Origin: an uncultured Bacteroidota bacterium
GTDB lineage: Bacteria > Bacteroidota > Bacteroidia > Flavobacteriales > Flavobacteriaceae
Direction: 5' to 3'
Assembly (NCBI GenBank): GCA_902557655.1
Contig: CACEAZ010000004.1
Coordinates: forward strand, 1 to 64,000
Length of the DNA stretch: 64,000 bases
A program made the position numbers and the translations under genes. The notes beneath the pieces were generated by a model. The model saw nothing but the letters and a program-made list of their open reading frames with translations, had not been told where the DNA came from and made no database searches. Positions 17,299-27,731 of the stretch are shown here, piece after piece. The first letter of the stretch is position 1. Every line of letters begins with the position of its first letter.

Positions 17299-18009
17299 TT
17301 AATCTTGTACTTGAAATATAATCGGTAAGGAATAGGGTACTGTAACAGCCACACCTCTTTGCTTTCCTGGTTGCATTTTAGGAAGTAAATTAATAACTCT
17401 TTGCGCTTCTTTTTCTAAACGTGGATGTGGAGCTCTAGCTCTTACGCCAGTGACATCACCAGTTTTATTAATTTTAAATATAACACTAATTCTTTGTCTT
17501 CCCGTTAGTCCTAAATCACCAGCTAAATCAGTATTAAATTTTCTCTGAACAAATTTTGCAATTTTTTCAGACATACATTTTCTCTTTTTATCATTACTTC
17601 CTCTTTCACATCCAGGGAAAATCGGAACATTTTCAATAACTGCAAAAGGGACCTCAACATCTTCTTCAATTTCTTCAATCTCAATTTCTTCGATCTCTAA
17701 TTCCTCATCAGACTCCGTAGATTCAATAATAGTTTCTTCAATTTCTTCTTCATCCTCAACGATCTCTATTACTTCAGGTGCTGGTGGAGGTGGCGGAGGT
17801 GGCGGAGGTGGCTGTACCTGCTCAGTAATTGGCACTTCCTCTTCATCAAGAGCGTCCATGTTAACCTTATCTAAATCTAATGCAGATTTGTCATAAACCT
17901 TATAGTTAATTGTTCCATAAGATAAAAACATCATTAATGCTAGTCCTAACGCAAAATAAAGTGAGCTATTTCTACCAATGTCAGCTTTTGGATTTTTTTT
18001 GTTTTGCAT
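17299..18009 (-). CDS. tonB: TonB energy transducer
   Basis: The 236-residue protein has one N-terminal helix (about 15-33), then ten consecutive prolines (about 69-78), then an acidic stretch of Glu/Ile repeats (about 85-120) instead of the usual Pro-Lys rod. The C-terminal TonB domain (about 125-235) has FPGCERG, the Cys-containing start common in Bacteroidota TonB, and GDVTGVRARAPHPRLEKEAQRVINLLPKM. It transmits proton-motive force from ExbB/ExbD to outer-membrane receptors; exbD genes lie at 62.7-63.8 kb. It starts at ATG 18009 behind a promoter-like pair of boxes. Confidence 0.93.
   Translation of the reverse strand: MQNKKNPKADIGRNSSLYFALGLALMMFLSYGTINYKVYDKSALDLDKVNMDALDEEEVPITEQVQPPPPPPPPPPAPEVIEIVEDEEEIEETIIESTESDEELEIEEIEIEEIEEDVEVPFAVIENVPIFPGCERGSNDKKRKCMSEKIAKFVQRKFNTDLAGDLGLTGRQRISVIFKINKTGDVTGVRARAPHPRLEKEAQRVINLLPKMQPGKQRGVAVTVPYSLPIIFQVQD
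17786..17812 (+). repeat. Three perfect 9-bp tandem repeats (GGAGGTGGC) inside tonB
   Basis: GGAGGTGGC occurs three times without a break and encodes, on the minus strand, most of TonB's poly-proline run. It is a G-rich island in an AT-rich region. Slippage would add or remove three prolines without shifting the frame. Confidence 0.85.
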
Positions 18010-18027
18010 AATTTAGATATGATGAAG

Positions 18028-18059
18028 CTAAAATAACCAATAATTTATAAAAAAAACAA
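18028..18059 (-). promoter_or_regulatory. Candidate promoter for tonB
   Basis: On the minus strand TTG (18057-18059) is followed after 21 bases by TATTTTAG (18028-18035), one base off TAnnTTTG. It lies about 20 bases ahead of the tonB ATG at 18009. Confidence 0.45.
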
Positions 18060-18069
18060 CTTTTTATTT

Positions 18070-18423
18070 TTAATGTTTTTCTAGAGTTATTTTTACAATA
18101 AGATATCCTACTAAGCAGCCTGTAAAATTTGAAATTAAATCATAAAATTCAAATGATCTATAACTTAAATATATTTGAACAAATTCTAAAATTAGTCCAA
18201 ATATCAGTGCGAAAAAAAATACAATTAGTATGGACTTTTTGAATCTATTTTTTAATGAGCTTGACCAAAATAGGACAAATAAAAAATACATTAAAAAGTG
18301 AATAAATTTATCAGAAATAAGAGGACTTTTTACATCGGAAGAATCAAAGTTCCATAAAGAGATGAAAATAACAAATAAGCTGTAGATAATAGGAGTAAAA
18401 AAATTCTTAAATTTATTCTCCAA
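18070..18423 (-). CDS. VanZ-like small membrane protein
   Basis: The 117-residue protein has four membrane helices. The pattern [18 protein letters not shown], then [31 protein letters not shown], is that of VanZ-like proteins (conserved D-K-x-x-H near the first helix and E-x-x-Q in the third). Function outside glycopeptide resistance is unclear. It overlaps the end of gcvH by 11 bases, suggesting coupled translation in the ruvA-sprA-gcvH-vanZ run. Confidence 0.8.
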   Translation of the reverse strand: MENKFKNFFTPIIYSLFVIFISLWNFDSSDVKSPLISDKFIHFLMYFLFVLFWSSSLKNRFKKSILIVFFFALIFGLILEFVQIYLSYRSFEFYDLISNFTGCLVGYLIVKITLEKH

Positions 18424-18793
18424 TTAATTGTTGGTATTGCTCTGCATTTAAAAGAGTTGACAAATCATCAATATTTGAAACTTTCATTTTAATCATCCAA
18501 CCATTTGAATAAGGATTTAAATTGACTTCTTCCGGTGTATCCTCAAGAGATTCGTTGAATTCAATTATTTCTCCAGAAACAGGAAGAAAAAGGTCGGAAA
18601 CTGTTTTGACCGCTTCAACAGTTCCAAAAACCTCATCGGCATTAAGTGTTTCGCCTATAGTTTCAACCTCAACATAAACAATATCCCCTAATTCTCTTTG
18701 AGCAAAATCCGTTATACCAACGGTTGCAATATCCCCTTCTAAGGAAATCCATTCATGATCTTTTGTGTATTTAAGTTCACTTGGTATATTCAT
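18413..18793 (-). CDS. gcvH: Glycine cleavage system H protein
   Basis: The 126-residue protein carries the lipoyl group that shuttles the aminomethyl intermediate among the P, T and L proteins. The motif [13 protein letters not shown] gives the lipoylated lysine, K63. The N-terminus [28 protein letters not shown] is typical. The other glycine-cleavage genes are not in the window. It lies 14 bases after sprA, an association I recall from other Flavobacteriia. Confidence 0.96.
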   Translation of the reverse strand: MNIPSELKYTKDHEWISLEGDIATVGITDFAQRELGDIVYVEVETIGETLNADEVFGTVEAVKTVSDLFLPVSGEIIEFNESLEDTPEEVNLNPYSNGWMIKMKVSNIDDLSTLLNAEQYQQLIGE

Positions 18794-18807
18794 TTTTTAT
18801 AAATTAT

Positions 18808-21800
18808 TTAGTTTCCAAAATTGTATCTCATGGTAAAACCAGCTCTTATTGTTGTCTGAGGAAATGCAGTCGAAATAGCATACTCAGAGAACGAATAATC
18901 AAAATAAAATATTCCTGTCAAATTTTGACTAAATGCATAATCTGCTGAATACTTTAAATTTAAAATAGTTTGACCAGAAGTAACCTGATTATTTTCTAAG
19001 TCCAAATATCTTACAATTGTTTTATTATTCCTAATAGAAAAGTCAGCTTTCATATTTAAATCACTCTTAATTAGTTGTCTTGATCCACCTAATCTTGATC
19101 TTATTTGTAAATCTTTAACTCTGTAACCTAGTCCAAAAATATATTCATTGCCTTGAATTTCGGTTAAAAGATTATTGTCAAAACTCAATGAAAGTAGCCT
19201 GTCTTTTCTAATTTCTGTTAAGAATTTAAATGAATTTTTCATTTCTATATCGATCTTGATCAATGGACTAAATTGCTCCATAAGATTAATGTTACTGAAC
19301 AGAGTTTTATTTTTATAGTTGTCCGATTGATCAAAAATATCAGGACTCTGTAATGTATATGTCTGATTAAAATCAGGCTGAGTATAATCTAAGTTGGACC
19401 TAAATTGGTTAATTGTATACATGGAATTATATCCATGAGTGAGTGAAAAACGTTTAAAGTTTTTCCTAAACCATTTCATTTTCATAAAACCAGAATAACG
19501 TATTGACCAATTAGGTATTGGAACATCTCTAAATGCGCCTAAACTAACTTTTGTTGCATCTGTTCCAGAGTATGCTGCTAAAAAGGATGGTAATAGAACT
19601 GACTGGCTTGTCCTTCCAAAACCTAAAGGGAAGCCTTCTAAATTCCCGTCTTCAAAATTATCTGGATTACTAAAGTCTACTCCAGACTGGGCTGCAAGTC
19701 TTCTGGAGATTATCAATCGATTTGACTTGAATGTTTCAAAAACCTCAGAGTTAAACTCATCACTTTTTGAAAAAGCTGTTTTAATTAAGACAGTAGATAT
19801 ATTAAAATTACCTATTGAGTTTTGAATCATGGAATTATATGAATCACTTAATCCATCATTATCTAAATCAATTGTGTTAAAAGATTCAGTTAGATTATCT
19901 GCATAATTTCTCCCAGCGGTTAAATCAATTTTTAAATCATTAATTGGAACAAGGTTTGCGCTGAAGCTAAGATTTGTATTGGTAGTACTTGTGTATTGCT
20001 GATTAAATTCTGGGAATACTGTAAGCCAACCATTTCTAGCAGCCAAGTATCTAATATCTTTTTGACTACCAAATACATATCCGAATGATGGGGTAAATGA
20101 ACCAATAAATCCAGGGGTTTCAAGAAACCCTGGAAGAAAAGAACCATTATTCTCAGAGTAATTTACCTGAATTCTTTTTACCATTGTAATTAAATCTGTT
20201 AATGATTTTAAAATAGGATTTGTTTTCTTTTTGTTGGTTGGAGCATTAAATCCTCTAACCGATTTACCATCCGCACCTCTACTTGAGGATTTATTTAGAC
20301 CCAAGTACTTATATAATTTCTGCATATCTAATGTAGAATTTACATTATGCGTGTTAGCATTAGAAATTGAGTTACCAAGGTCATAAGTTTGTCCATTCAA
20401 GGTTAAATTTCCAAATAAATCAGACCCTTTTTGCCATTGGAAATCTCCAGTATATGAGTATGAGGTTTTTAAAAAATTAAAAGTTGGAATTTTATTTAGA
20501 GGCAAGTCATAATTAATTGCTATTTGCTGTGCCTGTCGATTAGGATCTCCAATATCAAAAAACCTGTCCCAAACATCAAGTTCTGGATCTTGTACTCCGT
20601 TAATTTCATTATCAATAAAATAATTTCTGACAATATTATTATTACCAAGATTGTAATTTATGTTTAAATTTTCTGAAATTGGATAATTGATTGCCATCTG
20701 AAAGTCAAAGGAATAATTTCTTCTGAACAACTCTTGAATTCCAATATTATCTTGAGTTAAATCAACCTCTCTAAATTTTTGTTTGTTAAATTGTCTAATA
20801 TAATCTGTATTAATACTTATTGAGGCAGGTATTAGATTTAGGTTAAAATCTTTAAGAATCTTTAAATATTTTCCGTTAAAAATTGAATCATTCTTTTTAA
20901 AAGGTTCAAGCTTAATTGCGTTAAAATTATAATTATAATTAACTCCGGCTCTGACATTTTGATCAAGCATATTTTCAATTTCATAATCTCTGTGATTTAC
21001 CTCGTTATATGAATAATTGAATGTCATATTTTCAACATCATAAAATCTTGGAGATTTTTCATCATTTGTTCTTTGCTTATTAACCCCAATAAAGTTTATA
21101 CTTTTTCTCTTAGTATAGTCTTCAGACTGTCTTAATATAGCATCCTTATCTTGTTGGTTTTCAGCAAGTTCAATTCTTGAGTCCAAATTTAAATCTCTAT
21201 ATTGCTGATCAAATTCTGGCTTTATATATTCTTCTCCTTGACCAAAATTGAAAGGTATGTTTAATCCCCATTTTTTAGGGAATAATTGTCCAACATTAAT
21301 GTTTGACACGAGGTCGTATTGCTTTCTATCCTCCTTATCTCTCTCACTTGGACCTTGTTCTATATTACCAAAACCACTCGTACTTTGACGAGCTGTAGCA
21401 GAAATGTTCATAAAGTCAGCAATATTTGAATCTACCGCCAATGTAGCCGCCCAACCACCTTCATTATCCATATCTGATAATCTTAGTTCGTTAAACCATA
21501 CTTCTGCGCAAACATCCATATTATCTTGACTTGGATTCTTAACTCCAATCATCAAGGTTCTAATATCCCCAAAGTTGGGGTTTCCTTTAATTGCTATTCT
21601 CTGTTCGCCTACTTCAAGAGGAGAAAATTCTGAAACAGGTTGATCATCAACATTATCATTAATAACATTATAGAATATCGCATCGTTAGAGCCTAACAAT
21701 CCATTTATTATCGATAATGATTTAATTGATTCTAACGCACTTATTGGCAAATCAATTTCGTTAGCGGCAGGCCAAAGAGATTGAGGATCAAGAGAGTTAG

Positions 21801-24800
21801 CTGAAGATTCTTGTAAAGGAATCTCAATTTGATAATAGTTTTCTGATAAATCATTTCCTAATCTTATAAAACCGATTATTTCACCATCTGATAAACCTGG
21901 ACTTGATCCATCCTCAGCATGCATAAACATTCTCAACCTGTTGAATTGGCGCATATCAACACTAATATTCTTATATACTCCCCTAGAATCTTCAGGCTCT
22001 AATTCGCATACATTAAGTACTAATGATTGCTCATTTTGTCTAACAATTGTATTATTATTATTGAATTGTTCTCTCTCTACACCTGGTGGCGAGGCGTAAC
22101 TTTCCTCATTTTCCTGTATCCCAATAACACCCACTGAAAATTCTGTAGTATCATTGTCATTATCAATTTCTTCATCCAGTGTCAACTGATATTTTCTCCA
22201 ATCACTTCTAACCAATTCTAATGTTCCAAATCTAAAGATGGTATTTTGATCAAAGTTTTTCAAGTACATCCGCATAAATCGAATTGATCTAAAATCTGAT
22301 ATTCCACCTATTGATCTGGTTGGCTCATTTATAGGAATTCTAAACTGATACCATTTGACTAGTTCTGAAGTACCGTCAGGGAGAGTAATTGTTTTTTCTT
22401 TTCGATCAATTATATATTCATTGTTAAAATTTGACAAAGAGTTAGGAGAAATATCTAACTCATATTCAAAATAGCTATCGATAGTATTCATGGTATTATC
22501 TCTATTGATATCTTCAACATCAGGAAATGAATTTGAACCTCTGTCAGTATCAGAAATTGTTTCTGGCGAATTACCGTCTAAACCATTGTAATATCTATAC
22601 CTTTCAAAAATATTTCCTGAGCTGCTTAAAAAATATTGATAATTATCATTGGCAGGATCTGCCAATTCAGAAAAAGCGCTAAAATTTGCTGCCTCCTCGA
22701 AATCGTCATATCCATCTAATCCAACGTCTTGGTTAACTCTTCCTTCACCAAGTGAAGAAAATGCGTATACTAAAGCTTGATTTTGTGGAACTACAGAGCC
22801 CCACGATGTTGTCGGTAATAAACTTATATCTCCGTCTTCTGGAAGACCATTTTCATATTGTTTTCTTCCATCTTTTAAGATGTCTTCAGAAATATTTCCA
22901 AGATTAAAAGTTAGCTTACCTCCGTTGTTTTGATCATTTTCTAAAAAGGGATCCATCAACCAAAATTCTAAATACTCAACATTAGACTGTTCAAAATCAG
23001 TTGTATTAATTAATCTTGTTATACCAGCCCAAGAATTTCCTGAGTTATCAATTACTCCGTCTGAAGCAGATGGGTCCATATTATATGGCCCTCTTAAATT
23101 TGGGTAATAATTTAAGTCTAAAGAGTTAATCACTGTTGTCTGTCCTTGTACAATATCAACTTGAGGAAAAATTTCGTCTATAAAGATTCTTCTAGAATAT
23201 AAATTTGATAAGTCTTCATTAGTAATATCTGAAGGTCTTTGGCTACTGTAAAAAATAGGGTCGATGGAATACCAATTTAATAATGCCCTATCGTATCCGT
23301 TTTGGATTCCGTTATCGTCTTCATCTCCTTCAAAATATATATTGCCAAGATTTTTTGGTCTACTTGATAATGACCAAGATTGAGGAGCTAATAAATCAAT
23401 TACATTTTGTGTCCCTTCAAAATCATCAATGTATGAAGTGGCCTCGCCATTAAAGTTATTCCCTTTTGGTGCACCAGGCATTAAATAAGCTACTTCACCT
23501 CTAAGGGATAGATTTGAAGGAACATCAGTCTCTATATTTGGTAATTTATTAACAAGCCTTGTCAATAAAGGAATCTCTTTTGAAAAATTACCATCGAATC
23601 CGACTATTGTATTATTTATAGGCTCTGTTCCAAAATTAGCCTTCTGGGTTAATGGTCTTTCGTGTAAATTCAATAAAGTTCCTGAAATAATAAAGTCTTC
23701 ATTAAACTGGTGTTCAACATTAATTCCAGAAAATCTTTTAGTTTGTTGGCCAAATAAAGCATTATTCTCAACACTTACATTTATCGGGGTATTAGAAGCT
23801 TGTAGTCCAGCATCTAATATCTGAACTGTACCTAATTGATAATTTACTGTATAATCTACCCCTTCAACTAAAACTCTACCCCCAGCTGTAACAGTCACAG
23901 ATCCCCTAGGAACATTATATGCCCCAATAGGAATTCCACCGCCAGATGATGACTTGTATTTTCCTTTAACTAAAAATTTATTTTTTTCAGATTCTTGTTC
24001 AGCAGCTGTTTTTGTTGAATTATATAAAGTGTGGTAAACATATTTTTTCTGATTTAAATTATAGTCTGATTCTAAATTTTGATCTCCATTATAATTTTCA
24101 TTAGGACTTAATCTTAATGACTCAAACAGAAACTCACCAAAAGGCTCAACCTTTGTAAAAAATATTTTTCCTGTTTGCTGAACAACCGTTATTCCAGGAA
24201 CGAAATCAAAAAATCCATCTCCATTTATTTGAGGATCGTTATTATAATTTAATCTATCAAAATTAAAAAAGCTTAATAAGGGACGCTCCTGAATAGGTGG
24301 ATTTCCTGCTATCGGAGTTGGGAATTGTACTCCTTCAACTGGGGTTATATAGTTAAGTTCTGAAGATTCATTATAAAAAATATTTAATTTAAAATCTTCT
24401 CTTTCTAACTGAAAAGCACCTGTATTGTATATATTTTTCATCATCAAATCCCACATCGGTTGGTCTACACTAGTAACCGTACTTTTTAATAGTTTCAATA
24501 CTAGATTGTTTGAATTAACAACAGGGTTTTCTCCATTAAAAGTTACATCTGTTGCTTGTACTCCATCATTTGCAAATTCACCAACCTGAAATACCTGATC
24601 ACCAACAGTGTATTGAAAAGCAACAGCAAGAATTTCGTCATTTTCTAATTTCTGAGTCAAAGAAATATATCCTAATTGTGGATGAATTTCATAATCAATA
24701 TTTTCTCTAAGTTTTTTTGCGTTTTCTAATTTTCCATAATCAATTCCTTCGTTAACATTTGGAACCAAAATCCCAGCTTGAACCGATGCAACATCCCTTA

Positions 24801-25950
24801 CTAAATTTGTTAACTGTGATCCTGCATCTCCTATTGAGGTTGGGTCAAATGCATTGTTTGAATTATCCGGATAAGAATTTGGTGCCGAAAAAATGTTTAC
24901 TTGTGATGAAATATTATCTGTTTCTCCAAGATCTTGAAATGCTAAAATATTTCTTACATCATTAAGCTGATTTGTTCTATTTGTTACCCACACTTCAGCT
25001 CTTGTGATTTGAACATTAGAATTTATGAATGGATAATTCTCTAAAGACTGATCATACTTATTTCTAAAAAAGTGACTTAAAAAAAAATGTCTATTCTCGT
25101 CATAATCTAATGCTCTAAATTCAAATTCCTGAACGGTCCCCCCTCCTTCAGAAACCACAGATCTTGATTCTGATTTTTGCTCTGAAAAAATTGCTTTTAT
25201 ACTGGTTTTACCAAACTTGAGTTCGGTTTTTACCCCAAACAGACTTTGGGCTCCAGAAATGAGAGAACTACTAAGTGGCATACTAACATTACCAATCTCA
25301 ATTTTTTGAATTATATCATCTTCGCTAGGTTCAAATTCCAATTTTAATAGATTTTGAAAATCAAAAGATGACTGAGTATCAAAATTAGCATTTACTTGGA
25401 CCCTGGTTCCTACTTTTCCCAATAAGCTTAATCCTATTCTTTGATCAAAATCAAAAGTTAGATTACTTCTATTTCTAGGCGAGAATGATGGGTTATCCTG
25501 TTTTGTATAAAGTACTCCTAAATCTACTTCTAATGATCCTTGTGGAATAACTTCAATTGTATTTCCACCAAAAATGGATTGAAATAATTGAGAGTTAACA
25601 TATATTTCTGGGATTAGGTTTTTTTGTCCGTCTTCTGAACCATCTTTTTTACCCTCCTCTGCATCAATTTTTTCTTTATAATAATCTTTTAAATCTTCTT
25701 TTAAAATTAATTCCTGGTATTCTTCCGGTGTCAAAATAATTGGATAGCTAATATCATATTCGCCAACTTTTGTGTTAAAATAGTACAAGTCACTTTCAGG
25801 ATCATATTCATAATTATCAACATAACTAGATGGATTAGGGAAATCAATCTCACCAAAAACAGCATCTACTTGTTGAGCATATTTTTGAGTGATTCCTAAA
25901 AAAACAAGAAACGCAAATAAAAAAAATGTAAATTTTGAATTAACCCGCAT
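18808..25950 (-). CDS. sprA: Type IX secretion system outer-membrane translocon SprA (Sov)
   Basis: The 2380-residue product is the largest in the window. It has a signal peptide (cleavage near KYAQQ), an early repeat-rich region with beta-strand patterns, and blocks such as TSFQLEREDF-like and PGITVVQQTGKIFF seen in SprA proteins. Two related segments (about 60-500 and 1050-1550) fit the duplicated SprA N-terminal domain. The C-terminus ends in aromatic beta-strands (AGFTMRYNFGN), as expected for its 36-strand barrel. SprA forms the outer-membrane channel that exports folded CTD-bearing proteins and gliding adhesins. The length matches the family, and no frameshift interrupts it. It lies eight bases after ruvA. 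Confidence 0.95.
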   Translation of the reverse strand: MRVNSKFTFFLFAFLVFLGITQKYAQQVDAVFGEIDFPNPSSYVDNYEYDPESDLYYFNTKVGEYDISYPIILTPEEYQELILKEDLKDYYKEKIDAEEGKKDGSEDGQKNLIPEIYVNSQLFQSIFGGNTIEVIPQGSLEVDLGVLYTKQDNPSFSPRNRSNLTFDFDQRIGLSLLGKVGTRVQVNANFDTQSSFDFQNLLKLEFEPSEDDIIQKIEIGNVSMPLSSSLISGAQSLFGVKTELKFGKTSIKAIFSEQKSESRSVVSEGGGTVQEFEFRALDYDENRHFFLSHFFRNKYDQSLENYPFINSNVQITRAEVWVTNRTNQLNDVRNILAFQDLGETDNISSQVNIFSAPNSYPDNSNNAFDPTSIGDAGSQLTNLVRDVASVQAGILVPNVNEGIDYGKLENAKKLRENIDYEIHPQLGYISLTQKLENDEILAVAFQYTVGDQVFQVGEFANDGVQATDVTFNGENPVVNSNNLVLKLLKSTVTSVDQPMWDLMMKNIYNTGAFQLEREDFKLNIFYNESSELNYITPVEGVQFPTPIAGNPPIQERPLLSFFNFDRLNYNNDPQINGDGFFDFVPGITVVQQTGKIFFTKVEPFGEFLFESLRLSPNENYNGDQNLESDYNLNQKKYVYHTLYNSTKTAAEQESEKNKFLVKGKYKSSSGGGIPIGAYNVPRGSVTVTAGGRVLVEGVDYTVNYQLGTVQILDAGLQASNTPINVSVENNALFGQQTKRFSGINVEHQFNEDFIISGTLLNLHERPLTQKANFGTEPINNTIVGFDGNFSKEIPLLTRLVNKLPNIETDVPSNLSLRGEVAYLMPGAPKGNNFNGEATSYIDDFEGTQNVIDLLAPQSWSLSSRPKNLGNIYFEGDEDDNGIQNGYDRALLNWYSIDPIFYSSQRPSDITNEDLSNLYSRRIFIDEIFPQVDIVQGQTTVINSLDLNYYPNLRGPYNMDPSASDGVIDNSGNSWAGITRLINTTDFEQSNVEYLEFWLMDPFLENDQNNGGKLTFNLGNISEDILKDGRKQYENGLPEDGDISLLPTTSWGSVVPQNQALVYAFSSLGEGRVNQDVGLDGYDDFEEAANFSAFSELADPANDNYQYFLSSSGNIFERYRYYNGLDGNSPETISDTDRGSNSFPDVEDINRDNTMNTIDSYFEYELDISPNSLSNFNNEYIIDRKEKTITLPDGTSELVKWYQFRIPINEPTRSIGGISDFRSIRFMRMYLKNFDQNTIFRFGTLELVRSDWRKYQLTLDEEIDNDNDTTEFSVGVIGIQENEESYASPPGVEREQFNNNNTIVRQNEQSLVLNVCELEPEDSRGVYKNISVDMRQFNRLRMFMHAEDGSSPGLSDGEIIGFIRLGNDLSENYYQIEIPLQESSANSLDPQSLWPAANEIDLPISALESIKSLSIINGLLGSNDAIFYNVINDNVDDQPVSEFSPLEVGEQRIAIKGNPNFGDIRTLMIGVKNPSQDNMDVCAEVWFNELRLSDMDNEGGWAATLAVDSNIADFMNISATARQSTSGFGNIEQGPSERDKEDRKQYDLVSNINVGQLFPKKWGLNIPFNFGQGEEYIKPEFDQQYRDLNLDSRIELAENQQDKDAILRQSEDYTKRKSINFIGVNKQRTNDEKSPRFYDVENMTFNYSYNEVNHRDYEIENMLDQNVRAGVNYNYNFNAIKLEPFKKNDSIFNGKYLKILKDFNLNLIPASISINTDYIRQFNKQKFREVDLTQDNIGIQELFRRNYSFDFQMAINYPISENLNINYNLGNNNIVRNYFIDNEINGVQDPELDVWDRFFDIGDPNRQAQQIAINYDLPLNKIPTFNFLKTSYSYTGDFQWQKGSDLFGNLTLNGQTYDLGNSISNANTHNVNSTLDMQKLYKYLGLNKSSSRGADGKSVRGFNAPTNKKKTNPILKSLTDLITMVKRIQVNYSENNGSFLPGFLETPGFIGSFTPSFGYVFGSQKDIRYLAARNGWLTVFPEFNQQYTSTTNTNLSFSANLVPINDLKIDLTAGRNYADNLTESFNTIDLDNDGLSDSYNSMIQNSIGNFNISTVLIKTAFSKSDEFNSEVFETFKSNRLIISRRLAAQSGVDFSNPDNFEDGNLEGFPLGFGRTSQSVLLPSFLAAYSGTDATKVSLGAFRDVPIPNWSIRYSGFMKMKWFRKNFKRFSLTHGYNSMYTINQFRSNLDYTQPDFNQTYTLQSPDIFDQSDNYKNKTLFSNINLMEQFSPLIKIDIEMKNSFKFLTEIRKDRLLSLSFDNNLLTEIQGNEYIFGLGYRVKDLQIRSRLGGSRQLIKSDLNMKADFSIRNNKTIVRYLDLENNQVTSGQTILNLKYSADYAFSQNLTGIFYFDYSFSEYAISTAFPQTTIRAGFTMRYNFGN

Positions 25951-25958
25951 TAAATAAA

Positions 25959-26540
25959 TTAAATATTTTTCAAAGTCTCTTTAATTATCTCTTCTACTGA
26001 AATATCTAAGTTGTCTTTAATAATCTTATCGACAATTCTCTCTGCAGATCTCTTATTAATACCAAGAACTTCTAAAGCAGATAACGCTTCATCTCTAGTA
26101 GTATTGTTTGAAATTACATTTGCCTCGTCAATATCATAAATTTTTAGAACCTTGTCTCTTAATTCAATAATTAATCTTTGGGCGGTTTTACTTCCAATTC
26201 CTTTAACGGACTGTACTATAGAAACATTATTAGAAGATATCGCATCAATTACTTGGTCAGGAGATAAAGATGAAAGCATAGTTCTTGCCGTGCTTGTTCC
26301 TACACCACTTACAGAAATCAATAAACGAAAAATCTCCCTTTCTTTAATTGTATAAAATCCAAATAACGAATGTGAATCTTCTTTGATTTGTAGGTGAGTA
26401 TATAACTTTATACTTTCCTGATCAGGGATTTGTGAAAATGTAGTTAATGAAATATTAACCCAATATCCAATTCCATTCGTCTCAATTACAACATTCGTGG
26501 GTGATTTTTCTGATAATCGACCTTTAATATGTGTTATCAT
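25959..26540 (-). CDS. ruvA: Holliday junction branch migration protein RuvA
   Basis: The 193-residue protein has the OB-fold N-terminal domain (MITHIKGRLSEKSPTNVVIETNGIGYWVNIS), two helix-hairpin-helix motifs (LISVSGVGTSTARTML and SVKGIGSKTAQRLI), and the C-terminal domain that contacts RuvB (about 145-193). RuvA tetramers clamp the junction and load RuvB. The gap of 92 bases to ruvB contains no terminator, so ruvB and ruvA could be co-transcribed. Confidence 0.96.
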   Translation of the reverse strand: MITHIKGRLSEKSPTNVVIETNGIGYWVNISLTTFSQIPDQESIKLYTHLQIKEDSHSLFGFYTIKEREIFRLLISVSGVGTSTARTMLSSLSPDQVIDAISSNNVSIVQSVKGIGSKTAQRLIIELRDKVLKIYDIDEANVISNNTTRDEALSALEVLGINKRSAERIVDKIIKDNLDISVEEIIKETLKNI

Positions 26541-26632
26541 ATAAGTGTAGTTAATTAAAAAATATTCTTCGGCAAAATACTAATTTCTTTGATAAATAAT
26601 TCTTTAATTAAGGAGTAATTGATAAAGAAAAA

Positions 26633-27655
26633 TTAGAATAGTCCCTTTTGTGATGGCTTAAATTCTTTATTAAGATGTTTGTATGCTAATTCTGTAGCCT
26701 CTCTACCTCTAGGAGTTCTCATTATAAAACCTTGCTGTATTAAAAAAGGCTCGTATACTTCTTCAATAGTTTCAGGATTTTCACTAACAGCTGTAGATAA
26801 AGTGGTTATTCCAACTGGACCACCTCCGAACTTATCTATAATTGTAGATAATATTTTATTATCCATTTCATCAAGGCCACTAATATCAACATTTAGAGCT
26901 TTTAAACTTGTCTTTGTTATACTAATATCAATATTACCATTTCCTTTTATTTGCGCAAAATCTCTAACTCTCCTCAATAGTGAATTTGCGATTCTTGGTG
27001 TTCCCCGACTTCTACCAGCAATCTCAATTGCAGCCTCCATAGATATCTCTACATTTAAAATTTTTGCACTTCGCTGAACAATAGTGGAGAGAAGTTCAGT
27101 ATTATAATATTTTAGCCTATTAGTTATACCAAATCTTGCTCGCATTGGAGCTGTCAAAAGTCCAGATCTGGTTGTTGCACCAACAAGTGTAAATGGCTCT
27201 AAGTTTAGTTCAACTGATCTTGCATTAGGGCCTGATTCAATCATAATATCTATCTTATAATCCTCCATTGCAGAATAAAGATACTCTTCAACTATGGGGC
27301 TCAATCTATGAATTTCATCAATAAATAAGACATCTCTTTCTTGTAGATTTGTTAATAATCCTGCTAGATCAGCGGGTTTATCTAACACAGGTCCTGAGGT
27401 AACTTTAATATCAGCTTCTAATTCTTTAGCTAATATATTAGCCAATGTAGTTTTTCCTAATCCCGGGGGGCCATGAAATAATGTATGATCTAGAGCTTCC
27501 CCTCTTTGATTTGCAGCCTCTACAAAAACTTTTAAATTTTCAATTACGTGGTCCTGACCTTGAAAATCATCAAAAGATGAGGGTCTTAAATTATTCTCAA
27601 ACTCTATCTCTTTGTCAGAAAGATTCTCAGAAGATGGATCTAGATTTTCATTCAT
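26633..27655 (-). CDS. ruvB: Holliday junction helicase RuvB
   Basis: The 340-residue AAA+ motor has Walker [13 protein letters not shown], Walker [10 protein letters not shown], sensor 1 GATTRSGLL and the C-terminal winged-helix domain ending in [16 protein letters not shown]. The longest frame starts at a TTG (27664) that is part of the TATATTTG box; the ATG at 27655 is the sensible start. It drives branch migration with RuvA. Its promoter region overlaps the terminator of the respiratory operon. Confidence 0.96.
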   Translation of the reverse strand: MNENLDPSSENLSDKEIEFENNLRPSSFDDFQGQDHVIENLKVFVEAANQRGEALDHTLFHGPPGLGKTTLANILAKELEADIKVTSGPVLDKPADLAGLLTNLQERDVLFIDEIHRLSPIVEEYLYSAMEDYKIDIMIESGPNARSVELNLEPFTLVGATTRSGLLTAPMRARFGITNRLKYYNTELLSTIVQRSAKILNVEISMEAAIEIAGRSRGTPRIANSLLRRVRDFAQIKGNGNIDISITKTSLKALNVDISGLDEMDNKILSTIIDKFGGGPVGITTLSTAVSENPETIEEVYEPFLIQQGFIMRTPRGREATELAYKHLNKEFKPSQKGLF

Positions 27656-27661
27656 ATAAAA

Positions 27662-27669
27662 CAAATATA
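27662..27669 (-). promoter_or_regulatory. Candidate -7 box for ruvB
   Basis: TATATTTG on the minus strand fits TAnnTTTG and ends seven bases before the ruvB ATG, so a transcript would have almost no leader. The -33 region would fall inside the ctaD terminator hairpin, and no TTG is seen there. Confidence 0.4.
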
Positions 27670-27673
27670 AAGA

Positions 27674-27702
27674 AAAAGCCTTTCTAAAATAGAAAGGCTT
27701 TT
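27674..27702 (-). terminator. Rho-independent terminator of the ACIII/oxidase operon
   Basis: AAAAGCCTTTCT and AGAAAGGCTTTT form a 12-pair stem with a five-base loop (AAAAT as read on the plus strand). On the minus strand a T tract (CTTTTTCTTT) follows the stem. It lies 30 bases after the ctaD stop and 19 before the ruvB ATG. Confidence 0.9.
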
Positions 27703-27731
27703 GTGAAGTTTAAATAATATAAATCTTTTTT

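Noticed and set aside
17786-17812. Tandem repeats as a possible CRISPR or regulatory repeat
   Set aside because: There are no spacers, the unit is nine bases, and it codes for the TonB poly-proline run.
26679-27077. A 132-codon plus-strand frame opposite ruvB
   Set aside because: It is a shadow of the conserved ruvB gene; there is no motif, and both flanks are inside ruvB.
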